Origin: JAFAZJ01 sp050183765
Lineage (GTDB): Bacteria; Pseudomonadota; Alphaproteobacteria; Reyranellales; Reyranellaceae
DNA length: 64,000 bases
NCBI GenBank assembly: GCA_050183765.1
Contig: JBFXAZ010000005.1
Location: 1 to 64,000 of the forward strand
Direction of reading: 5' to 3'
Part shown: positions 25,365 through 34,631 of the stretch, one piece after another
Numbering within the stretch: the stretch's first letter is position 1
Layout of the letters: each line of letters opens with the position of its first letter
Made by a program: the position numbers and the translations under genes
The notes under the pieces: model-generated
Database searches by the model: none
What the model saw: the letters and a program-made list of their open reading frames with translations, nothing else
Told to the model about the DNA's origin: nothing

Positions 25365-25387
25365 AACCCCGCCTCGCGGGCGGGGTT
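25365..25387 (-). terminator. Intrinsic terminator of the Fo operon
   Basis: A 9-bp stem AACCCCGCC / GGCGGGGTT with a 5-nt loop lies 27 bp after the atpF stop. On the minus strand it runs into TTTTTC, a proper rho-independent terminator. It also lies 42 bp after the protease stop, but has no T-run in that direction. Confidence 0.85.
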
Positions 25388-25413
25388 CGTCGTGTGACGG
25401 CGGATGTCGCGGG

Positions 25414-25944
25414 TCAGTTCAGCCGTCGCGGCAGCTCGGCGATCGCCTGGTCGACCAACTCGGTGCCCTGGCCCGACCGCATGCGCTCCTGCAGCAGCGT
25501 GCGGGTGGCGGAGATCGCGGTGTCGACGGCGGCGGTGCGCACCTCGGCCATGGCCTTGGCCTCGGCCTGGGCGATGCGGTCGAGCGCCTGGCGCTCGCGC
25601 AGCTTGATGGTGTTGGCGAGGTCGGCCTCGGCGCGCGCCTTCAGTGCCGTCGCTTCGGCGGTGGCGAGATCGAGAATGCCCTTGGCCTCGCTCTCCGCGG
25701 CGTCGCGCTTCATCTTGTACTCGGCGAGCGTCGCCTCGGCCTCGGCGCGCAGCTTGATGGCGTCGTCGAGCTGCTTGGTGATCGCCACCGCGCGCTGATC
25801 GAGCATGCCGGTGATGCCGCGCCATGCCGCCCGGCCGGCCACCGCGAGGAACATGAAGAAGGCGACGGCGACCCAGAAATGCGTGTCGGCGAACATCGAG
25901 TCGCCGTGCTCCGCGCCGGCCGCCCATGCCGTGCCGATCATCAT
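25414..25944 (-). CDS. atpF: ATP synthase Fo subunit b
   Basis: A 176-residue peripheral-stalk subunit. One membrane helix lies at about residues 23-42 (FWVAVAFFMFLAVAGRAAW). The rest is a long charged coiled coil rich in Ala, Glu, Lys and Arg. The last gene of atpI-atpB-atpE-atpG-atpF; its start overlaps the b' stop by 4 bp. Together with b' it forms the heterodimeric stator of alphaproteobacteria. Confidence 0.94.
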   Translation of the reverse strand: MMIGTAWAAGAEHGDSMFADTHFWVAVAFFMFLAVAGRAAWRGITGMLDQRAVAITKQLDDAIKLRAEAEATLAEYKMKRDAAESEAKGILDLATAEATALKARAEADLANTIKLRERQALDRIAQAEAKAMAEVRTAAVDTAISATRTLLQERMRSGQGTELVDQAIAELPRRLN

Positions 25945-26546
25945 GCGCCTCCCTTCAGCGCCGCGCCGACCAGCGCGTCGAGTCGCGCCGAATCGGCTTG
26001 GCCGCCGACCAGCTTGCCGTAGGCGGCCTGCGCCACCTCGACCGCCATCGACCGCACGTTGCCCATCGCCGCCTCGCGCGCCTCGGTGATGCGCGTCTCG
26101 GCCGCGGCGATCTCGCCGCCGATGCGCTGGCCGACCTCGGCCAGCCGGGCGTTGGTCGCCGCCGCGGCGGCGTCCGATGCCGCACGGTTGGCGGCCTGCG
26201 CCTCGGCGCGCGCGTCGGCGATCGACTTCTCGTACTGCGCCAGCGCCGCCTTGGCCTCGTCGCGCGCGCGGGCGGCGGCATCCAGGTCGCCCTGGATCTT
26301 CGCCGCGCGGGCGTCGATCGTGCCGCCGAGCATCGGCACCACGACGCGCGAGATGATGACGTAGAAAACCGCGAAGCAGACGATCAGCCAGAAGATCTGG
26401 CTGGGCATCGTGTTCGGGTTGAATTGCGGCATGGGCTTCTTCTTTTCCTCCGCCAGAACGACGAAGGGGATGAAGCTCACTGCCGCCGCCGCGAGGGCGG
26501 GCGCAAAGCGGACGTAGAGAGAACGCGGCTTGACCATCTCAGTCAC
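25941..26546 (-). CDS. atpG: ATP synthase Fo subunit b'
   Basis: A 201-residue second stalk subunit. The membrane helix SQIFWLIVCFAVFYVIISRV lies at about residues 49-68, preceded by an N-terminal hydrophobic stretch that may be a cleaved leader, and followed by a coiled coil. The paired b and b' genes are a hallmark of alphaproteobacteria, cyanobacteria and plastids. It is 78 bp downstream of atpE. Confidence 0.93.
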   Translation of the reverse strand: MTEMVKPRSLYVRFAPALAAAAVSFIPFVVLAEEKKKPMPQFNPNTMPSQIFWLIVCFAVFYVIISRVVVPMLGGTIDARAAKIQGDLDAAARARDEAKAALAQYEKSIADARAEAQAANRAASDAAAAATNARLAEVGQRIGGEIAAAETRITEAREAAMGNVRSMAVEVAQAAYGKLVGGQADSARLDALVGAALKGGA

Positions 26547-26624
26547 TCCGGACGGCGCCGCCAGTGGCGGCCCCGTGTCCTGGGGGTGATGAAGGGCGGG
26601 GCGTCGCCGTCCCGCCCGCCGGTC

Positions 26625-26849
26625 TCAGCCGAACAGCGCGATCAGCGCGACGATCAGCGCGAACAGCGCGATCGCCTCGGTGACGGCGAAGCCGATCCAG
26701 ATGTTCGCGCCGATCTCGCCCTTCGAGGCGGGGTTGCGCGACAGGGCGGTGATGTAGCTGCCCCAGATGTTGCCCACGCCGATGCCGGCGCCGATCATGC
26801 CGATGGCAGCGAGGCCGGCGCCGATGAACTTGGCGGCTTCAGGCGTCAT
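26625..26849 (-). CDS. atpE: ATP synthase Fo subunit c
   Basis: A 74-residue proteolipid with two membrane helices joined by a polar loop (SRNPASKGE). The proton-carrying Glu58 lies in FAVTEAIALFAL. The first helix shows the glycine-rich GAGIGVGNIWG. It assembles into the rotating c-ring. Ion specificity is most likely proton, since the sodium-binding Gln/Ser pattern is not seen. Confidence 0.97.
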   Translation of the reverse strand: MTPEAAKFIGAGLAAIGMIGAGIGVGNIWGSYITALSRNPASKGEIGANIWIGFAVTEAIALFALIVALIALFG

Positions 26850-26912
26850 GGTTGTCTCCCGTTGAAGATGCGATGCGGTTGATGGGGAATGGGGATACGG
26901 GCGCGACCGGCG

Positions 26913-27653
26913 TCAGTGCAGGTGCAGCGCGTCGTTCAGGTAGATGCAGCACAGGATGGTGAAGATGTAGGCCTGCAGCCCGGCGACGAGGAACTCCAGC
27001 GCCGTGATGCCGACCAGGCCGATCAGCGGCACCCAGCCGCCGATGAAGCCCAGGCCGATGACGAAGCCGGCCAGCACCTTCAGCAGCACGTGGCCGACGG
27101 TCATGTTGGCGAACAGACGAACCGACAGGCTCACCGGCCGCGAGAAGTACGACACCAGCTCGATCGGGATCAGGATCGGCGCGGTCCACAGCGGCGCGCC
27201 GTGTGGGAAGAAGAGCGAGAGGAAGTGGAAGCCGTGCTTGAAGATGCCGATCAGCGTGATGACCACGAAGATCGCGAAGGCCATCCCGAAGGTCACCGCG
27301 ATGTGGCTGGTGAAGGTGAAGCTGTAGGGCACCATCCCCAGCAGATTGCCGAAGAGGATGAAGATGAAGAGGGTGAACATGAACGGGAAGTACTTCTTCC
27401 CGGCGTCGCCGACGTTGTCGCGTATCATGCCCGCGACCATGTCGTAGAGCATTTCCGCCATGCCCTGCAGGCGGCCAGGCACGAGCTTCCTTTGCGAGCC
27501 GGCGGCGATGAGGAACAACGAGGCGACGCCGACGGCGATCAGCATGAAGACGGCGGAATTGGTCAAGGCGATCGGCGTCTTGCCGATGGTGAACAGCGGC
27601 TTGCTGAGATCGACGATCTCGAATTGCTCGAGCGGACTGGCCACGATCCCCAC
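26913..27653 (-). CDS. atpB: ATP synthase Fo subunit a
   Basis: A 246-residue membrane protein with about six helices that forms the proton half-channels beside the c-ring. The essential Arg179 is in SLSVRLFANMTVGH. Other family segments are FTLFIFILFGNLLGMVPYSFT and ALEFLVAGLQAYIFTIL. It lies between atpI and atpE. Confidence 0.97.
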   Translation of the reverse strand: MGIVASPLEQFEIVDLSKPLFTIGKTPIALTNSAVFMLIAVGVASLFLIAAGSQRKLVPGRLQGMAEMLYDMVAGMIRDNVGDAGKKYFPFMFTLFIFILFGNLLGMVPYSFTFTSHIAVTFGMAFAIFVVITLIGIFKHGFHFLSLFFPHGAPLWTAPILIPIELVSYFSRPVSLSVRLFANMTVGHVLLKVLAGFVIGLGFIGGWVPLIGLVGITALEFLVAGLQAYIFTILCCIYLNDALHLH

Positions 27654-27674
27654 CCTTGACGCGGGCGGTCCCCT

Positions 27675-28028
27675 TCAGGACCGCGACTGATCCTCGGCGT
27701 CGGATGCGGCCCGTGCCTTGCGGCGCGCCTCCTCAGCCTGGGCCACGCGGTAGACGTTCAGGAAGGCGGCGCACGATCCGAGCAGGAAGCCCACGATCAG
27801 CAACCACGGCTTGGTGCCCAACCAGCGATCCAGCGCCAGGCCGAGCACCGTTCCAACGACCACACCCGCGACCAACTCGATGCCGATGCGCAGTCCGACG
27901 CCGATCTTCTCGGTGCCGCCCCGTGGACCACCGCCGGGCTTCCCGACCCTGCTCTCCTGAGCCTGCTGCGCGGCCTTGACCCGTGCATCGAGCTCGTCGA
28001 GCGAAGGCGGCTTGTCGCCTGCGGCCAT
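27675..28028 (-). CDS. atpI: ATP synthase-associated protein AtpI
   Basis: A 117-residue protein with two membrane helices: GVGLRIGIELVAGVVVGTV, and PWLLIVGFLLGSCAAFLNVYR. The N terminus is a charged helix with DELDARVKAAQQAQ, and the C terminus is charged. It is the AtpI/AtpZ-type assembly factor usually at the head of the Fo operon. Start ATG 28028; the frame upstream is unlikely to be coding. Confidence 0.9.
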   Translation of the reverse strand: MAAGDKPPSLDELDARVKAAQQAQESRVGKPGGGPRGGTEKIGVGLRIGIELVAGVVVGTVLGLALDRWLGTKPWLLIVGFLLGSCAAFLNVYRVAQAEEARRKARAASDAEDQSRS

Positions 28029-28106
28029 TCCAAAGGCCTCCTCGCATCGCCGATTCCGCGCCAAATACGCGGCAAAACCGCGTCCCCCGAAGCGAAATCG
28101 CGCCGC

Positions 28107-28135
28107 AACCTAGGGAACCGGGTATGGGGTGTCAA
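28107..28135 (-). promoter_or_regulatory. Sigma-70 promoter of the Fo operon
   Basis: On the minus strand TTGACA (28135-28130) and TAGGTT (28112-28107) are separated by exactly 17 bp, a near-consensus sigma-70 promoter about 80 bp before the atpI start. The hairpin GAAAAC-N5-GTTTTC near 28163-28179 lies between this promoter and the end of coq7, and may end the coq7 transcript. Confidence 0.7.
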
Positions 28136-28233
28136 GCGGTATGGCGTCACACAGTTTCGCCGGAAAACGTAATGTTTTCAGGTGGTTTTCCTCCCCTCGC
28201 GCATCCGCGGGTACGACGCATCAGGGACCGCGC

Positions 28234-28770
28234 CTAGAGCTTCATGCCGGCCCAGATGACGGCTTGCGTGGATGCTTCGACAAGGCGCGCTATGGCCCGC
28301 AAGAGCAGCGTCTCGTCGACGATCAGACGCTGGGACTGGTCGTGATGCTGTCTCTCGTCGTCAATAATGGCCTCGATCGCGGCTGTCGCGGTCGGATCCG
28401 GCCTCAGGGCGACAAGTTGCTCATGGAGATGACGCAGCACGACTCGCTCGACCGCCACGGTGGTTGCGGCGATTGCTTGGCCGCCCAAGAGCCCTGTCAC
28501 CAGGCCGAGGAGCAAGCCGCCAGCGCCGCAGAGCCAATAGCTGCGGCATCGCTGCAGGCCGCGCCGCGATAGCTCTTCAGCAAAGACGGCGCGATGCCGT
28601 TCTTCGTGCGCACGCGTCCCGGCAATTTCGCGGCAAAGGGTCGGCGCCGTGAGGCGGGCGATGAAAAGCTGACCGCGATAGATATTGACCGCACCATGCT
28701 CGCCGGCGTGGTCGACTTTCAGAATCCGATCACCGAGCGATTCACCGGGTTTCAGGCGAGCTGCGATCAA
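28234..28770 (-). CDS. coq7: Demethoxyubiquinone hydroxylase (COQ7)
   Basis: A 178-residue di-iron hydroxylase for ubiquinone synthesis. Duplicated iron motifs are DHAGEHGAVNIYRGQ (Glu24), HEERHRAVF (Glu56, Glu57, His59) and DDERQHHDQ (Glu139, His142). A membrane-active hydrophobic segment GAGGLLLGLVTGLLGGQAIAA is in the middle. Like mitochondrial COQ7 it hydroxylates demethoxyubiquinol, in place of the UbiF flavoenzyme. It is 33 bp downstream of the PLP decarboxylase. Confidence 0.94.
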   Translation of the reverse strand: MIAARLKPGESLGDRILKVDHAGEHGAVNIYRGQLFIARLTAPTLCREIAGTRAHEERHRAVFAEELSRRGLQRCRSYWLCGAGGLLLGLVTGLLGGQAIAATTVAVERVVLRHLHEQLVALRPDPTATAAIEAIIDDERQHHDQSQRLIVDETLLLRAIARLVEASTQAVIWAGMKL

Positions 28771-28803
28771 CGGTTCTGCCTCCCCCGAACCTTCGGAGCC
28801 CCC

Positions 28804-30048
28804 CTAATACGTCGAACCGGCCGCCTTGCCCTTGGTGCCGGCGGCGCGCACTTCGTCCACCGAGGCCCGCAGATCGCGCAGGTACGGCTCGACCGTTTCG
28901 TGATGCGCCGGGTTGAGCGCCATGTGGATGCCCGGCGGCTCGGCCTGCCGGCCGACGAACCAGCCGCGCCGCACCATCGCGTCGCTCACCGCGCCGATGT
29001 CGAGGGCGGGATCGGTCGAGCGGGTGACGAAGATGCACAGGTCATGGGGCTCGAGCACCGCCAGGCCGGGGATCGCGTTGATGCCCTCGACCAGCGCCTT
29101 GGTCGTGTCCATCAGCAATCTGGCGCAGCGCAGGTAGCCGTCCTCGCCGAGATGCTGCAGCACCGCCCAGGCGCCGGCCACCGCGCCGCCGGGCCGCGTG
29201 CCCTGCATGGTGTAGGCGAGGTACTGGCCGCGCTCCCAGTCGCGGAAGTCGAACTGCTGGTAGCGGGTCTTCAGCTCTTCCGAGCGCAGCAGCATGGTCG
29301 AGGCGCCCTTGGGCGCCATGCCGTATTTGTGCAGGTCGGCGGAGATCGAGGTCACGCCGGGCACGGCGAAGTCCCAGTCCGGCAGCGCATAGCCCAGCCG
29401 CCTGACCCAGGGCGCGAGATAGCCGCCGACGCAGGCATCGACGTGCATCCACAATCCGCGCCGCTGCGCCAGCGTGGCGATCTCGCCGATCGGATCGATC
29501 ACGCCGAACGGATAGTTCGGCGCCGAGCCGACCAGGCCGATGGTCTTGTCGTCGATGCGGCCGGCCATCGCCGCGGCGTCGGCACGGAAGTCGTTGCGCG
29601 GCGTGGCGACGCGGCGGATCTCGATGCCCAGCGCATGGCCGGTGCGCGAGAAGCCGGGATGAGCGGTGCGCGGCACGACGAAGTTCGGCTCGCTGATGCC
29701 CTTCTCGGCCCGCGCCCAGTCGCGCGCGGTCTGCAGCGCGAGGAAGATGCTCTCCGAGCCGCCCGAGGTGAACGTGCCGGCGGCGCCCTCGGGCGCGTTC
29801 ATCAGCTCGAGCGCGAAGGCGATGACCTCGTTCTCGAGCCGGGTGAGGCTGGGGAAGGCGCGCTTGCCGAGATTGTTCTCGGTCCAGAACGACGTATAGG
29901 CGTTGACCTGCACGTCGCGCAGCTTCTCGTCGAGATAGTAGTAGTAGACGGCCATGCGGCCCTGGCGCCACGAGAAGTCGTGCGCCTTGGCCCCATCGAG
30001 CATCGGCGCGATCGCCTCCCACGGCAGACCCTTCTGCGGGATCCTCAT
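28804..30048 (-). CDS. PLP-dependent decarboxylase / sphingosine-1-phosphate-lyase-like
   Basis: A 414-residue fold-type-I PLP enzyme. The lysine that binds PLP is in SADLHKYGMAPKG. TFTSGGSESIFLALQTARD holds the phosphate-binding loop, and MHVDACVGGYLAPW holds the Asp that touches the PLP nitrogen. The N-terminal YTSFWTENNLGKRAFPSLTRLENEV is shared with sphingosine-1-phosphate lyases and bacterial amino acid decarboxylases. Substrate is uncertain. AGGAG lies 7 bp before ATG 30048; an adjacent ATG at 30051 is an alternative. Confidence 0.85.
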   Translation of the reverse strand: MRIPQKGLPWEAIAPMLDGAKAHDFSWRQGRMAVYYYYLDEKLRDVQVNAYTSFWTENNLGKRAFPSLTRLENEVIAFALELMNAPEGAAGTFTSGGSESIFLALQTARDWARAEKGISEPNFVVPRTAHPGFSRTGHALGIEIRRVATPRNDFRADAAAMAGRIDDKTIGLVGSAPNYPFGVIDPIGEIATLAQRRGLWMHVDACVGGYLAPWVRRLGYALPDWDFAVPGVTSISADLHKYGMAPKGASTMLLRSEELKTRYQQFDFRDWERGQYLAYTMQGTRPGGAVAGAWAVLQHLGEDGYLRCARLLMDTTKALVEGINAIPGLAVLEPHDLCIFVTRSTDPALDIGAVSDAMVRRGWFVGRQAEPPGIHMALNPAHHETVEPYLRDLRASVDEVRAAGTKGKAAGSTY

Positions 30049-30102
30049 CATCGCTCTCCTGCGATCGCCGGCGCCTCGCCGACGGCCGCAGGCTAGCAGA
30101 AA

Positions 30103-30576
30103 TCAGGCGCCGCGGCGCATCGCGCCCAGCCGCCGTCGGATCTCCTCGGCGAGCTGCTCGTGCGGATAGGGCTTCTTCAGCAGGGGCATGTCGCACAGCG
30201 TGCCGGCCGTCTGCGCCATGCGCGCGACGCCCGACGTCAACAGGATGCGCACGTCGGGATACTGTGCGCGCGCCCAGCGCGCGAGCTCGAAGCCGCTCAT
30301 GCCGCGACCCAGTTCGATGTCGGTGAGCAGCACCTCGATGCGCTGGTGGTCGCCGAAGATCGCCTGCGCCTCCTCGCCGGTCGAGGCCTCGAGCACGCGA
30401 TAGCCGCAGGCGCGCAGGTAGTCCGCCACGGCGAGGCGGATCAGGACCTCGTCCTCGACGACCAGCACGGTCGCCGGGCTGTCGCCGCCGCGGCCCTCGC
30501 GAACGGGATCGTCGTTGGCGGGCCGCGCGCGGTCGGCATTGCCGCCGAAAGGCGCAAGATTCAACGAGACGCGCAT
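30103..30576 (-). CDS. Single-domain response regulator
   Basis: A 157-residue protein with one receiver domain at residues 37-150: VLVVEDEVLIR with the acidic pair, VLLTDIELG with the phospho-acceptor Asp, ILLTSG and LLKKPYP with the conserved Lys. There is no output domain. The N-terminal 35 residues are an unstructured tail. ACAAGGAGAT just before ATG 30576 is an ideal ribosome site, which rules out the longer frame upstream. Such stand-alone receivers often act in phosphorelays, and the hybrid kinase at 3294 is one possible partner. Confidence 0.9.
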   Translation of the reverse strand: MRVSLNLAPFGGNADRARPANDDPVREGRGGDSPATVLVVEDEVLIRLAVADYLRACGYRVLEASTGEEAQAIFGDHQRIEVLLTDIELGRGMSGFELARWARAQYPDVRILLTSGVARMAQTAGTLCDMPLLKKPYPHEQLAEEIRRRLGAMRRGA

Positions 30577-30685
30577 GGTGATCTCCTTGTCACGGAGGGC
30601 ATAGCGCGTCAGCGGCGTCGCGGTTGCGTGGGCGTTTTGGGCCATTTTGCGGCCCTCCTGTGGCCCGGCGTGCCGCAAAAGGAAT

Positions 30686-30707
30686 GCCCCGGCGCTTGGG
30701 CCGGGGC
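30686..30707. terminator. Strong GC hairpin after smc
   Basis: GCCCCGGC...GCCGGGGC forms a stem of about 8 bp with a 6-nt loop, 37 bp past the smc stop on the minus strand. No T-run follows, so it may be a rho-dependent or RNA-stabilising structure rather than a classic terminator. Confidence 0.5.
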
Positions 30708-30743
30708 GTGCAGGAACGCGAGAGAGGATTTCGTTCTTGGCCC

Positions 30744-33700
30744 TCAGGCGGCAACGGCCTCGTTGATGATGCGGTCGGCCTGCTCGAGATCGACCGAGAC
30801 GAGGGAAGACACGCCACGCTCGGCCATGGTGACACCGTAGAGCCGGTGCATCTTGGCCATGGTGACGCGGTGATGGGTGATGATCAGGAAGCGCGTCTCG
30901 CTGTGGCCGGCGATCTCGTGCACCAGGTCGCAGAAGCGCTCGACATTGGCGTCGTCGAGCGGCGCGTCGACCTCGTCGAGCACGCAGATCGGCGCCGGGT
31001 TGGTGAGGAACACCGCGAACAGCAGCGACAGCGCGGTCAGCGCCTGCTCGCCGCCCGACAGCAGCGACATCACCTGCAGCTTCTTGCCCGGCGGCGAGGC
31101 GACGATCTCGAGGCCCGCCTCGAGCGGGTCCTCCGACTCGGTCAGGCGCAGCTCGGCGCGGCCGCCGCCGAAGAGCTTGGTGAACAGCTCCTGGAAGTGG
31201 CCGTTGACCTTCTCGAAGGCGGCGAGGAAGCGCTCGCGGCCCTCGCGGTTGAGGCTGGCGATGCCCTGGCGCAGGCGGCCGATCGCGGCGGTGAGGTCGT
31301 CGCGCTCCGAGGTCATGGCGACGATCTGGCGGTCGAGCTCGGTGGCTTCCTCCTCGGCGCGCAGGTTCACCGCGCCCATGGTCTCGCGTTCGTGCACGAG
31401 GCGCTCCAGCCGCTTCTCGGCCGCCTCGATCTCGGGCAGCTCCTCGAGCGACGCCGCCTCGGCCGCCTGCAGGATCGCCTCGGGCGAGATGCGCAGGCGC
31501 TCCTCGATGCGCGCCACCGTGGCCTCGCGGTTGTGCGTGGCCTGCTCGACCAGGCCCTCGCGGCGCACGCGGCTCTCGCGCGCCTCGCCGAGATCGTGCT
31601 CGACCTGCTTGAGCGCCTTGTCGGCGGCGATCTGGCGGCTTTCGCCGTCGGCCAGGCGCGACGCGGCGATGCGGCGCTTCTCCTCGGCCGCGTCGATCTG
31701 GCCAGACAGCGCCGCGCGCTGCTCGGCGATCGCGGCCGGCTTGGCGTCGAGTTCCTCGAGCTGGGTCACCACAGCCTGGCGGCGCTCCGCCAGCTCGGCG
31801 AGCTGACGTTCCGCCGTCTCCAGGCGCACGCGCCAGCCCTGGCTGTCGGCGTCGATCTGCTGCAGGCGGGCGCGGCGCAATGCGGCGTCGCGCGCCAGTG
31901 CGTCGCGCGTGGTCTGGCAGGTCACCAGCTCGGCGCGCAGGTCGGCCAGCCGCACACGCAGCGCCGTGGCGGCCTCGCGGTCGATCGCCGGATCGGCGAT
32001 CGAGGAGCGCCGCGCCTCGCGGAAGGTGCGATGACGCTCGATGTCACTGTGCTCGGCCACGATCTGGCCGAGCGCATCGCTCAGCGTCGCCTGCCTGGAG
32101 GTCAGCGCCGCGGTCTGGCGTGCGACGTCGGCGTGATGCGCCCGCGCCTTCGCCAAGGTCGACTCGTGCTCGGCAATCGCCAGCCGCGCGGCACGGTCGG
32201 CCTCGCGCGCGGCCTCGTGCGCGGCGCGCTCGGCGGCGGCGGCCTCGGCCACCACCTCGCGCTCGCGCGCGCTGGCGATCGCCACGGTCTCGCGCTCGGC
32301 GGCGCGCGCGGCCTCGATCGCCAGCCGCTCCTCCCGACGCGTGGCCTCGACGCGCTCGGCGCCGACCTGGCGCACCCGCGCGATCACGCGCTGCTCGGCG
32401 GTGCGCGCGGCCTCGACGGCGGCGCGAGCGACGGCGTGGCGGCGCTCGATCTCGCCCAGCTCGGCCTGAGCCGTATCGAGCGAGGCGCGCACCTCGATCA
32501 GGCGGTTGCGCTGGCTCAGCCGCGTCGCGGCGGTGGTTGGCGCGCCGGCCTTCACCGTGAGGCCGTCCCAGCGCCACACCGCGCCGTCGCGCGTGACCAG
32601 CCGCTGGCCGGGCTTCAGGGCGCGATGCAGCTTCTGGCCGGTCTCCTCGTCGGCGACGATGCCGATGAAGGCGAGGCTGCGGTCGAGCTCGGCCGGCGCA
32701 TGCACGCGCGAGGACAGCGGCTCGGCGCCGGTCGGCAGCGCCGGGATCTCGCCGAGCGCCGGCAGCGTCTGCCAGTAGATCGGCGCGCCGCGGTCGTAGG
32801 ACGCCTCGAGATCGTCGCCCAGCGCGGCGCCCAGCGCCTTCTCGTAGCCGGGCTCGACGGTGAGCGCGTCGATCAGCGGCGGCCACAGGCTGTTGGCGGC
32901 CGATTGCAGCGCCGCGGCGATGCCGCTCTCCTCGGCCTTCAGGCGCGTGACCCGGCCATTCGCCTTCTGCAGCGCGTCCGCGATTTTCGCCGCGATGTTC
33001 TCGGCGGCGAGACGCTCGGCGGCGCGGGCCTGCTCGGCTTCCTGGCGCTCGCCGTCGGCGCGCACCATGGTCGTGCGCACGCGTTCGGCCCACTCGCCCT
33101 GCGTCGCGCGTACGGTCTCGGCGGCGGTGGCCTGAGCCTGACGCGTCGCGGCGGCGGCCTCGGCCTGCACGGCACGCGCCGCCTCGACGGCGGCGCGCTC
33201 CGCCATGCGGGCCTGCTCGACCGCGGCGGTGCTGCTCGTGCGAGTCTCTTCCAGCGCCGCCAGGGCGGCATCGACCTCGGCCTGCACGGCGGCCAGCGCC
33301 GGCAGGCCGGAGAGTTCGCGCACGACCTCGGCGTGCTGCGCCTCCGCCTCGTCGCGCCGGCGCGCGAGCTGGGCGAGGCGGTCGTTGAAGCCGGCGATCT
33401 CGCGCTGCAGGCTCGACAGCACGGCCTCGTCCTCGGCGATCTGCCGCGTCAGGCGCTCCAGCTCGGCATCGGCCTGCACCGTCGCCTGATGCGCCTGGTC
33501 GCGCGCGGCGTCGGCCTCGGCCTGGCGCTGCTCCTCGCCGACCTGTTCCGCTGCCAGGCGCTGGCGCTCGCCGCCCAGCTCGGTCAGCGCCTTGTCGGCA
33601 TCGCCGTGGCGCTCGCCTTCGCGCGCGGCGTCGGATTCGATCTGCGCCAGGCGTGTACGGCCCTCCTCGCGCGCCAGCTCGATGCGCTCGGCCTCGTCGG

Positions 33701-34610
33701 CCAGCGCCTCGGCGGCGACGCGCAGGCGCTGCAGGCCGGCGGCGGCCGAGGCTTCCTCCAGGCGCAGCGGCGGCAGCGCATTGGCGGCCTCGGCCTGCGC
33801 CGTGGCGGCAAGGCCGGCCAGCCGCGTGAGGTCGGTGACGGTGGCCTCGGCCTCGCGCAGGCGCTCCTGCGCGTCGGTGAGCTCCTTCTCGGCGGCCGCC
33901 AGGCGCAGCGCCAGCACGACGGCGTCGGCGCGGCGGATGTGGTCGCTGAGGTTGCGGTAGCGGCTGGCCTGGCGCGCCTGGCGCTTGAGCTGCCGGTGCT
34001 GCTCGTCGAGCGCCACCAGCACGTCCTGCACGCGCAGCAGATTGGCCTCGGCCGCCTTCAGGCGCAGCTCCGCCTCGTGGCGGCGGGCGAAGAGGCCGGT
34101 GATGCCGGCGGCCTCGTCGATCACCAGCCGGCGGTCGGCCGGCCGGGCGTTGATCAGCGCGCCGATGCGGCCCTGGCTCACCATCGCCGTCGAGCGCGAG
34201 CCCGAGGCGGCGTCGGCGAACATGGTCTGCACGTCGCGCGCCCGCGTCTCGCGCGCGTTGACCTTGTAGAGCGAGCCATGGCCGCGCTCGATGCGCCGGA
34301 TGACCTCCAACTCGTCGGCATCGTTGAAGGCCGCCGGCGCGATGCGGTTCCTGTTGTCCAGGCGCAGCGCGACCTCGGCGATGTTGCGCGCCGGCCGCTG
34401 GCCGGTGCCGCCGAAGATCACGTCCTCCATCTCCGAGCCGCGCATCTGCTTGGCCGAGGTCTCGCCCATGACCCATTTGAGGGCCTCGACGAGGTTCGAC
34501 TTGCCGCAGCCATTGGGGCCGACGATGCCGGTCAGGCCGGGCTCGATGGAGAGCTCGGTCGGGTCGACGAACGACTTGAACCCGGAGAGGCGGAGGGACT
34601 TGAACTGCAC
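30744..34610 (-). CDS. smc: Chromosome segregation protein SMC
   Basis: A 1288-residue SMC ATPase that compacts and segregates the chromosome as part of Smc-ScpAB. Walker A GPNGCGKS lies at residues 31-38. Two long coiled coils flank a hinge at about 515-665. The ABC signature LLSGGEQALTAL begins at 1183, and Walker B with D-loop is VLDEVDAPLDD near 1210. It is about 100 residues longer than usual SMC proteins, the extra lying in the coiled coils. It follows dsbA-like by 21 bp. The coiled-coil GC bias explains the very long antisense frame on the other strand, which is not a gene. Confidence 0.97.
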   Translation of the reverse strand: MQFKSLRLSGFKSFVDPTELSIEPGLTGIVGPNGCGKSNLVEALKWVMGETSAKQMRGSEMEDVIFGGTGQRPARNIAEVALRLDNRNRIAPAAFNDADELEVIRRIERGHGSLYKVNARETRARDVQTMFADAASGSRSTAMVSQGRIGALINARPADRRLVIDEAAGITGLFARRHEAELRLKAAEANLLRVQDVLVALDEQHRQLKRQARQASRYRNLSDHIRRADAVVLALRLAAAEKELTDAQERLREAEATVTDLTRLAGLAATAQAEAANALPPLRLEEASAAAGLQRLRVAAEALADEAERIELAREEGRTRLAQIESDAAREGERHGDADKALTELGGERQRLAAEQVGEEQRQAEADAARDQAHQATVQADAELERLTRQIAEDEAVLSSLQREIAGFNDRLAQLARRRDEAEAQHAEVVRELSGLPALAAVQAEVDAALAALEETRTSSTAAVEQARMAERAAVEAARAVQAEAAAATRQAQATAAETVRATQGEWAERVRTTMVRADGERQEAEQARAAERLAAENIAAKIADALQKANGRVTRLKAEESGIAAALQSAANSLWPPLIDALTVEPGYEKALGAALGDDLEASYDRGAPIYWQTLPALGEIPALPTGAEPLSSRVHAPAELDRSLAFIGIVADEETGQKLHRALKPGQRLVTRDGAVWRWDGLTVKAGAPTTAATRLSQRNRLIEVRASLDTAQAELGEIERRHAVARAAVEAARTAEQRVIARVRQVGAERVEATRREERLAIEAARAAERETVAIASAREREVVAEAAAAERAAHEAAREADRAARLAIAEHESTLAKARAHHADVARQTAALTSRQATLSDALGQIVAEHSDIERHRTFREARRSSIADPAIDREAATALRVRLADLRAELVTCQTTRDALARDAALRRARLQQIDADSQGWRVRLETAERQLAELAERRQAVVTQLEELDAKPAAIAEQRAALSGQIDAAEEKRRIAASRLADGESRQIAADKALKQVEHDLGEARESRVRREGLVEQATHNREATVARIEERLRISPEAILQAAEAASLEELPEIEAAEKRLERLVHERETMGAVNLRAEEEATELDRQIVAMTSERDDLTAAIGRLRQGIASLNREGRERFLAAFEKVNGHFQELFTKLFGGGRAELRLTESEDPLEAGLEIVASPPGKKLQVMSLLSGGEQALTALSLLFAVFLTNPAPICVLDEVDAPLDDANVERFCDLVHEIAGHSETRFLIITHHRVTMAKMHRLYGVTMAERGVSSLVSVDLEQADRIINEAVAA

Positions 34611-34631
34611 GTCGGCTACCCGCTGTCGTGG

